This document shows, in pieces, positions 57,569 to 64,000 of a stretch of DNA of 64,000 bases; the stretch's first letter is position 1, and each line of letters begins with the position of its first letter. Source of the stretch: Rhizopus sp. PT2906. Taxonomy: Eukaryota > Mucoromycota > Mucoromycetes > Mucorales > Rhizopodaceae. The DNA is taken from the NCBI GenBank assembly GCA_025529335.1, contig JAMYHX010000153.1, positions 1 to 64,000 of the forward strand. The letters run 5' to 3'. The notes under the pieces were generated by a model, which ran no database searches, was not told the origin of the DNA, and saw nothing but the letters and a program-made list of their open reading frames with translations. The position numbers and the translations under genes were made by a program.

Positions 57569-58268
57569 ATGGCTTCTCCTCAGCCTAAATCACCCACATT
57601 CAAGTGGCCAATACCTCCTCCTTCAGACCAAGATATTTCAATAAAAGAAATACTCGAAAGATATACAAACGCAGATTTACTTAAACATGTCTTGATGGCG
57701 AAATCAGAGGAAGACAAAGTAAATTATTATTTTTGACTTTTTTTTTTCTTTACAATATATAAACACACTCTTTTTTTTTATTATTTTTAAATTGGATAAG
57801 AGACAAACAGCGCAATACGTTTTAAAAACTGAGCAAGCCAAGGTCCATCTTCGTCAACTTGACCTTCAACTCGTCAGAATACAACAACAATCTACATATC
57901 CTTATTTGGCACCCATTCAACAACAAGTATTAGCTCGTATCACATCACCCGAAGATTATCCACATTCTGCTCATCCATTATGTCGCCCCTATTTACACCA
58001 ACCGACAACGCCTGTGTCACCTACAGAAAAGACAGGCAAGAAGAGACAACGATCACCATTTTCGGATGATGTATCTCATCGTATCGTCATGGAAGCATTA
58101 AAAGCAAAATTGCATCGACCTCAAGAAAATAAAAGACAGCGAACGTTGCCTAAATTGATCACGTCGACGACGACGACGACAACAACAACAGCAATAAATA
58201 ATAGTCCGCCCCCTATATTACCACCCATTGATATCCATAGACAACCTACTGTAAATAGAGGCCATTGA
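57569..58268 (+). CDS. Hypothetical protein with helical N-terminal half
   Basis: Two exons. Exon 1 encodes MASPQPKSPTFKWPIPPPSD and then ISIKEILERYTNADLLKHVL. An intron of about 80 nt (57719-57799) leads to RQTAQYVLKTEQAKVHLRQL, an amphipathic helix, a Gln-rich turn, a Pro/His-rich region with YPHSAHPLCRPYLHQPTTP, a basic stretch GKKRQRSPFSDDVSHRI that could be a nuclear signal, and a Thr-run plus proline-rich tail (NNSPPPILPPIDIHRQP). No known domain was recognised. Composition suggests a nuclear or regulatory protein; function unknown. It is convergent with the PDI gene (45 bp between stops). Confidence 0.75.
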
Positions 58269-58313
58269 TTGGTTCTTTTTTTATTTCTCCTTATTTTCAT
58301 GTATACAAATAAA

Positions 58314-60039
58314 TCATTCCTTTTTCTTTTTTGGAGTTTCTTGTTCATTTCCTGTGACAGCAAGCAAGATGACCAAGAGAGCCAAAAGGGCGACTGCTCC
58401 TGATGAGAACAAGACCCAATAATCCATGATGTAATTGACTGCATTGGCTGCATAGCTTATCAACTTGGGAGGCACAGTGGAGATGGGCGTAAGAGTGTCA
58501 AGGTGATCAAGAGAGTCCAAGATCTCTTGAGGATGAGCCTGGACATCAAAACGTTCTTCATCCTTATTTGTCTTGAAATATTGTTGATGAGATGAGTCGA
58601 GGATGACAACAGCTGGTAAATGGACCAGGTTGATACCATACGAACGAGAGACAAATGGAGCATACTCCCAAGCATCAAGTTGAGCAAATAGGATGTCATC
58701 ACGTTGGCATTGTGCTGAGAGATGACGGAAGGCTTCATGAGAGGATGTATCGGTGGGGTTAAAGAGACCGAGGACGACCAAGCCAGGATACTCCTTCAAG
58801 ATCTCGCGTGAGTTATGCGGATAGATGGTGGTCACCAATGGCTTGCTGTGATTCTTGATCCATGCACTTAAATCTTGATGGCCGTCATACACAAACTGTT
58901 GGTTGTCCTTGAGGATGACGATAGCAGGCAGATTCGATAGACCAAATCGTTGAGCACTTGAAGGGTCAGATGTGGTATAAAATGGTATTGATTGCAGGTA
59001 CGAAGGCGCAATTTGTTCGAGCTGCTCGAGATGTTCCTTGGTTTGCTTCTCAGTCACATAGACCAGATTCACGTCGCTTTTCTTCAACAGGTCGTCAAAG
59101 AGTTGGTCTCGACGGACACCACGAACCGCTGAACCGGTGTGCTCAAGCGCAAATTCGACAAGGGCATCTGCCTTGCGTTCACCATGGAATTGAATGGACG
59201 TACCGTGTATAAAACTAGGAGAAATAATGTGTGAGATGAATTCTACAAATATATGTCTTTTGTTACTATTTTAATGTAGGCAATCCAGTCACTTTATGTT
59301 CATTACACAAGTCTATTAAAGAAATCTAAGACTTTTGTTCGTTATTGTACCTGCTCTAGTTTACCTTTATTCGATTCACAGTTAACCTCACCCACATTCA
59401 CCTTATCTTTCAATCGACTTGCAGCCATAACCCACTCCCCAGCCAATGTCTGACAGTGCCCGCACCAGGGAGCATAAAACTTGATAAACCAAGGTTCTTT
59501 ACTTTTAACAATCGCTTCTATTTCTTCACGTGTAGTAATCGACTTGCTCTCTCCCTTTGTATTTCTGTATGGCTTATTTTGCTCAACAAATTCTTCCAAC
59601 GTCTGCTGGTTAGGATCAAGTCGCTTCCAAGGACCACGGTCTAAGCTGGCTAAGAAAGCGGGGAAAGCCTCGACGTGTTTATCTCGACAGTAGCCTTTGT
59701 AGTCATCACAGTTGATCCTCACGAATGCCGTATTCTCTTTTCTATATTTAGAGGCTATTTGCTCTACTTGAGTGGCTAAAACAAAGAATAAGAAAAAACA
59801 AAATATAAAGATGATGTAGCTTACTTAATTCCTCACAAGATGCACAGTTTGGCTGAAAGAACTCTACAAATCTAGCAATGCATGTCAGTCTTATATATAT
59901 ATATGCATTCTTTTTTAGATTCTTACAGAGCTCCTGAACCTCTTGTTTCGATCGTCTTGGGATCAACTTGTTGAATCGTTGCTTGAACTGCATTACTCAC
60001 TACTAATAACCCAAGTGCGACAGGAAACAAAAATACCAT
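58314..60039 (-). CDS. Membrane-anchored protein disulfide isomerase (Eps1-like)
   Basis: ER thiol oxidoreductase with a C-terminal anchor. Signal peptide MVFLFPVALGLLVVSNAVQA. Thioredoxin domain a has FVEFFQPNCASCEELS (CASC instead of the usual CGHC). ENTAFVRINCDDYKGYCRDK and AFPAFLASLDRGPWKR follow. The second domain has WFIKFYAPWCGHCQTLAGEW (classical CGHC). The remaining half, after an intron near 59213-59346, has thioredoxin-like folds without CxxC (LPAIVILKDNQQFVYDG, GLVVLGLFNPTDTSSHEAF). Then one membrane segment (SSGAVALLALLVILLAVTG) and the tail ending TPKKKKE, a dilysine ER-retrieval signal. About 500 residues. Probably ER quality control of membrane proteins, by analogy with yeast Eps1. 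Confidence 0.88.
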
Positions 60040-60150
60040 TTTTGGCAATAAAGAACAAAAGAAGAATGAAAAAGATAAAGGAATGCTCTCTTTTATTTTA
60101 TAGAATATATAAGTGTGTGTGTGTGTGACATTATTATTTACACAAAAGCT

Positions 60151-61748
60151 TTAGGCATTGTAACTTGAGGCCGAGACAGAGCCACCTTTTCCAGTCCAGT
60201 TGGTATGAATGTAGGTACCAGGGTTATCGAGCAATTCATAGGTGTGAGCACCAAAGTAATCACGTTGAGCTTGGATGAGGTTAGCAGGCAGTTTCTCATG
60301 ACGGAGACCGTCGTAAAAGTTAAGTGCGGTTGAGAGAGCGGGTGTAGGGATACCAGCTTGAACAGCAGTTGCGATGACCTGACGCCAGGCATCTTGAGCC
60401 TTGGCGGTAGCCTCTTGGAAGAAAGGATCAAACAAGAGATTCTCCAGACGTGGATTGTTGGTGAAGGCGTCCTTGATTTTGCCTAAAAAGACCGATCGAA
60501 TGATACAACCTCCACGCCACATGAGAGCAATGCCTGCAAAATTGAGGTTCCATCCATAGTCGGCACCCGCTTGACGCATGAGCATAAATCCTTGAGCATA
60601 AGACACAATCTTAGACGCGTACAGTGCTTGGCCAAGGGCATCAAGCAACTTCTTTTTGTCGCCTGTGAACTGGCCTTGGGTGGGACCCTTTAGGATCTTG
60701 CTTGCTCGCACACGTTCGTCCTTGAGGGAGGATAGACATCGTGCATATACAGCTTCACCAATTAATGTCACAGGGATGCCACGGTCCAAAGAATCGATAC
60801 CAGTCCATTTGCCTGTTCCCTTTTGGCCAGCCGTGTCGCGAATCTTCTCGACCAGAGCCTTGCCGTCTTGATCTTTGTAACGAAGGATGTCGCGTGTGAT
60901 TTCGATCAAGAATGAGTCGAGATCGCCCTTATTCCATGTCTCAAACACGTCAGCCATTTCGTCTTCTGTCAAGTGGAGCACTTCCTTCATAATGTGATAG
61001 ACTTCAGTGATCAGCTGCATATCACCGTATTCTATGTGATATAAGGGACATGATGTATAAATAGAAATGTAGCTTACCTATGCCATTGTGAACCATCTTG
61101 ACATAATGTCCAGCACCTGATTCACCCACCCAATCGCAACAAGGAGCACCATCAGGTGCCTTGGCAGCAATCGCTTGAAAGATAGGCTTGATGTGCTCCC
61201 ATGCCTTGGGATTACCACCAGGCATCAAGGAAGGGCCGTAGCGTGCGCCTTCTTCACCACCTGAAACACCTGAACCAACAAAGAGAATACCCTTGTCTTC
61301 CAATTCTTTGCAGCGACGAATCGAGTCTGGGAAATGTGAGTTACCACCATCAATTACGATGTCACCTTGTTCTAGGTGAGGTAACAGTTGTTCAATAAAG
61401 TTATCGACAGCTGAACCAGCCTTGACAAGTAAAATAATTTTGCGAGGTCGTTTCAACTTTGAGCAGAATTCCTCGACAGAGTGAGCACCAACGACCTTGG
61501 TGCCTAACGGGAATGATCAATAGGCTATTATATATATATATTTATATATATACCTTTGGCTTCGTTTTCTAAAAAGTGATCCACCTTGGAGGTTGTGCGG
61601 TTATAGGCACAGACAACAAAGCCGTGATCGTTCATATTTAAAATCAAGTTTTGACCCATCACGGCTAATCCAATAAGTCCAACATCAGCACTAACATAGG
61701 TGTCAAAAAGATACTTGTTTTAAATCATTCAAAAACTTACACAGTCAT
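60151..61748 (-). CDS. GND1: 6-phosphogluconate dehydrogenase (decarboxylating)
   Basis: Pentose phosphate enzyme making ribulose 5-phosphate, CO2 and NADPH. Exon 1 has only MTV, split by an intron from ADVGLIGLAVMGQNLILNMN (NADP fold, GxAxMG). Then VVCAYNRTTSKVDHFL, RKIILLVKAGSAVDNFIEQL, IVIDGGNSHFPDSIRR, GVSGGEEGARYGPSLMPGG, ESGAGHYVKMVHNGIEYGD (catalytic Lys in HYVKMVHNGIEY), GTGKWTGIDSLDRGIPVTLI, CIIRSVFLGKI and the end NWTGKGGSVSASSYNA. Short introns at about 61021-61078, 61503-61552 and 61698-61738. About 490 residues, complete; cytosolic. Confidence 0.97.
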
Positions 61749-61945
61749 TTCTGATAAAAAGAAGAAAATAAAGTTGACAGAATAAAAAGAGAAGAAAAAA
61801 AAAAAAGACTCTTTATATACAATACTTTAAGGAAGGGGTTTTCTTAACAAAAGATGATGTAAAGCTTTTATTATGCAGTTGCATCATGCCTACGTTGCCC
61901 GCTCAGAGTACAAAAGAAGCTCCGATGTTTTTTTAAGCATCCCAG

Positions 61946-62455
61946 TTACGTCTGAACCAACAGACTCTTTAACCCAACGATAGCATGTTCCTGTTCATGA
62001 TGAACTATAGTCAGGATCAACACGGTGATTGAGTTTCTACCGACAAGATAGACTTTGCTTTCTTGATCAACCTTTTCCTTTAATTTGTCTAGACTCTCTT
62101 TAATCGGTCTGTATCGTTCGTCCTGTAGGAACTCGTGATATGACTTTATTTCGAGATGATTTTCTTCGTTACCGTTCAATAGGTCAAGATCATCTAGTTC
62201 GTCTATAGAAGTGGGTAATGTTGTTTTGGTGGTTTTAGTGTTGATCCATTCAAAAGGTTCATCGGATTCTGATTCGAGATAAATATTCTTTGCTGCACTT
62301 GTCAACAGGTCGCGTGCCTCTTGGACAATCGGAAATGAGGCAGGCTTCAGCTTGGATTCTTTAGTCATTTGCGGTTTTGTAGAATGAGGAGGATTGATCA
62401 TTGGATTATTCAGCATTTGCATATAGGCGTCCTCACCATCATTATTATCGGTCAT
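61946..62455 (-). CDS. NuiA-like (nuclease A inhibitor-like) protein
   Basis: Single-exon gene of 169 residues starting MTDNNDGEDAYMQMLNNPMI. The C-terminal 120 residues fit the nuclease A inhibitor-like family: EARDLLTSAAKNIYLESESD then EPFEWI, a loop with TSIDELDDLDLLNG, KSYHEFLQDERYRPIKESLD, KVYLVGRNSITVLILTIVHH and AIVGLKSLLVQT. The SESDxPFE block and the VGLKS...VET-like end are the recognisable features. Cyanobacterial NuiA inhibits the nuclease NucA; fungal members have no settled role, so calling it a nuclease inhibitor would be inference. No membrane segment or signal. Confidence 0.7.
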   Translation of the reverse strand: MTDNNDGEDAYMQMLNNPMINPPHSTKPQMTKESKLKPASFPIVQEARDLLTSAAKNIYLESESDEPFEWINTKTTKTTLPTSIDELDDLDLLNGNEENHLEIKSYHEFLQDERYRPIKESLDKLKEKVDQESKVYLVGRNSITVLILTIVHHEQEHAIVGLKSLLVQT

Positions 62456-62573
62456 CGTTAAAGTTTAAAATCGAAAAAAGAAAAAAGAAAAAAGAAAAGA
62501 GCACAATCTTTAAAAATAGAAAGAGAGAAAATAAAAGTGTGACGTGTATGACATCAATGAAAAGTTTATTGAT

Positions 62574-63687
62574 CTAATCGTCCTCGTCGCCTCCATTTGG
62601 GTAATGCATTGCGCACTTGACTTGAGTGAGTTCGTGTGTTCTGATGTTGATGGCTGTCAACTGGTTACCATAGACACAGCCGGTATCCACGCCAAAGGTG
62701 TACTGTTGTAGGTTCAATCCCCGTCCGGCGTCATGTCCATAATAGATCATTGTGTTATTCACTGTCAAGCTCTTTTGATATGAGTTCCATTCGACTGCCC
62801 ATTGTGTGCCTACTTTGTCGCGTGTGGGTATGTTATGTTTGTCTATATCACGCATGTTCATAACTAAATAAGGAACTTGATCTTTGAGTGCTGGAATGCT
62901 AGGGTCAAGACCGCCATGAACCACAATAGTATTGTTTAGGAATGGAAGGTGAAGGATGACAGGACAGGACGATAAATAGTCATAATCTTCTTTGGTCATG
63001 TTTCTAAAAAGAAAGGGTATTAGTAAGAAAGAGTAAGAAAGACGATTGGATATATAAAACTTACAATGCAATTGGTTCATGATAGTTGCTAAATTTGAGT
63101 GGATCAGGCACGCTGCCTTCTGGCATCACAGCCTTCGGTGGAGCCATAGATCCTTGGCCGTTAACTAACTCAAAGGTCTTGAATCGAATTAATTTATCAT
63201 CATGGTTACCACGGACACAGAGAGCGCCCAATTCTTTTGCTCGTCGAATGACACCTATGCTGTCTGGTCCCTTTGAAGTTAAATCTCCCGCCAAGATAAG
63301 CTGGTCTCTATCAGTATAATTCAATGCGCTTATAAGTGCATTAAATTCGTCGATACACCCGTGAATGTCACCAATGACAAATATGCGTTCCTTTTGTTGA
63401 AGTGATGTATCATTATTTGTTACAATTTGTGTCATGTGAGAATAAGGAGAAACTGGATAGTTGGAATTATTATTCGCACTGTTGCCGAGTGTATTGGCTG
63501 CATCTTGTCTCTTCTTGTTGTCAGTGACAACAACTGCGACAACAATGACGATAATAATAATGACGACAGCAGCAATACTGGCTCCAATGATTTTCCATAG
63601 TCTCTTTTGTTTCTTTGTTTTATAATTTTCGGGTATGGCGTCTATGTATTCTATACTCTCTGTGCTTTTGTTATTGAAAAATGTCAT
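62574..63687 (-). CDS. PPN2: Ppn2-like metallophosphatase (PPP family), type II membrane protein
   Basis: Calcineurin-like phosphoesterase with one N-terminal membrane segment (RLWKIIGASIAAVVIIII), as in vacuolar endopolyphosphatase Ppn2. Motifs: IFVIGDIHGCIDEFNALI (GDxHG), LILAGDLTSKGPDSIGVI (GDxxxxGP), LGALCVRGNHDDKL (GNHD), TIVVHGGLDPSIP (second His) and YYGHDAGRGLN (GHD). One intron at 63005-63063 splits the two halves. The stalk is Asn-rich with potential N-glycosylation sites. The start at 63687 (MTFFNNKSTESIEYIDAIPE) is preferred. An in-frame ATG at 63753 would add 22 residues, but that stretch ends in a pyrimidine-rich TTTGTTGTTAG like a 5' UTR or acceptor. Confidence 0.85.
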
Positions 63688-63861
63688 GCTAACAACAAAA
63701 AAAGAAAGAGCAGGTTCTTTTCCTTCCTTTCCATTTTTATATTGCAGCTTCATTTTTGAATCTCAGTTCTGTCTTTTAAGGAAGAGATATTCTTCACCTT
63801 TAATACATAGGCATCACATCTTGGCACATCATTTGGGTAGTACACAGTTTTACTATCTTTA

Positions 63862-64000
63862 ATAAAATATTATCATCTCTAATTTTAGATTTGATGTTTA
63901 TGCTAAGAATTGCTCAGGCAAAAGGAAAGAACAACACTTTGACTTTGCTTGGAATCAGTACTATTTAGCCGAGACAGTTTCAAACATAGCCGCTAAAGGG
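63862..64000 (+). other. Open frame running off the right edge
   Basis: An open plus-strand frame extends to the window end with RFDVYAKNCSGKRKEQHFDF then AWNQYYLAETVSNIAAKG. Composition is protein-like and an acceptor-like TTTTAG lies just before it, so it could be an internal exon of a gene or element lying to the right. The family was not recognised. Confidence 0.35.

Overview
The window looks like nuclear DNA of a filamentous early-diverging fungus, most likely a mucoralean (Mucoromycota). This is inferred from AT-rich intergenic DNA, many 45-75 nt GT-AG introns splitting otherwise ordinary fungal genes, tight gene packing, and the gene set: a group III-type hybrid histidine kinase, Ypd1, an HsbA-like secreted protein, a NuiA-like protein, Fanzor and MULE remnants. 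No rRNA, tRNA or CRISPR array was recognised. Most gene models below were built by joining exons by eye, keeping phase and conserved motifs.

Layout. 1-6262: end of a cytochrome P450, NAD(P)HX dehydratase, BLOC-1 subunit 2, acetylornithine aminotransferase, the SNARE Use1, and the phosphorelay protein Ypd1. 8312-13427: Sqs1-like G-patch protein, eIF3h, a C2H2 zinc-finger protein and a membrane protein. 13879-20960: a giant hybrid histidine kinase with about 17 HAMP units. 20961-25947: gene-poor, with a secreted HsbA-like gene and a broken copy of its 3' end. 25948-40385: homeobox gene, UPF0658-type membrane protein, Cbp4, CCDC47-like protein, succinyl-CoA ligase beta, PFK-2/FBPase-2, sugar transporter, oligoribonuclease. 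40560-50070: two copies of a MULE transposase remnant plus Fanzor unit in the same orientation, on either side of three host genes (PRA1, an Oca-type pseudophosphatase, Oms1-like methyltransferase). The left copy is decayed. The right copy holds a many-exon Fanzor with all three RuvC acidic residues. 50218-63687: eIF4A, Hap5/NF-YC, a Helitron helicase relic, triosephosphate isomerase, phosphate transporter, a hypothetical protein, a membrane PDI, 6-phosphogluconate dehydrogenase, a NuiA-like protein and a Ppn2-like phosphatase.

How the genes connect. The sensor kinase and Ypd1, consecutive steps of one phosphorelay, lie about 7.6 kb apart. Four central-carbon enzymes (TPI, PFK-2/FBPase-2, GND1, LSC2) and two transporters (sugar, phosphate) are scattered through the window. 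Several neighbours are packed end to end: Use1 and Ypd1 have 3 bp between stop codons, and Cbp4 and the CCDC47-like gene have 32 bp. The most notable system is the Fanzor (RNA-guided nuclease, TnpB relative) locus beside a MULE remnant, ending only 147 bp before the eIF4A start codon.
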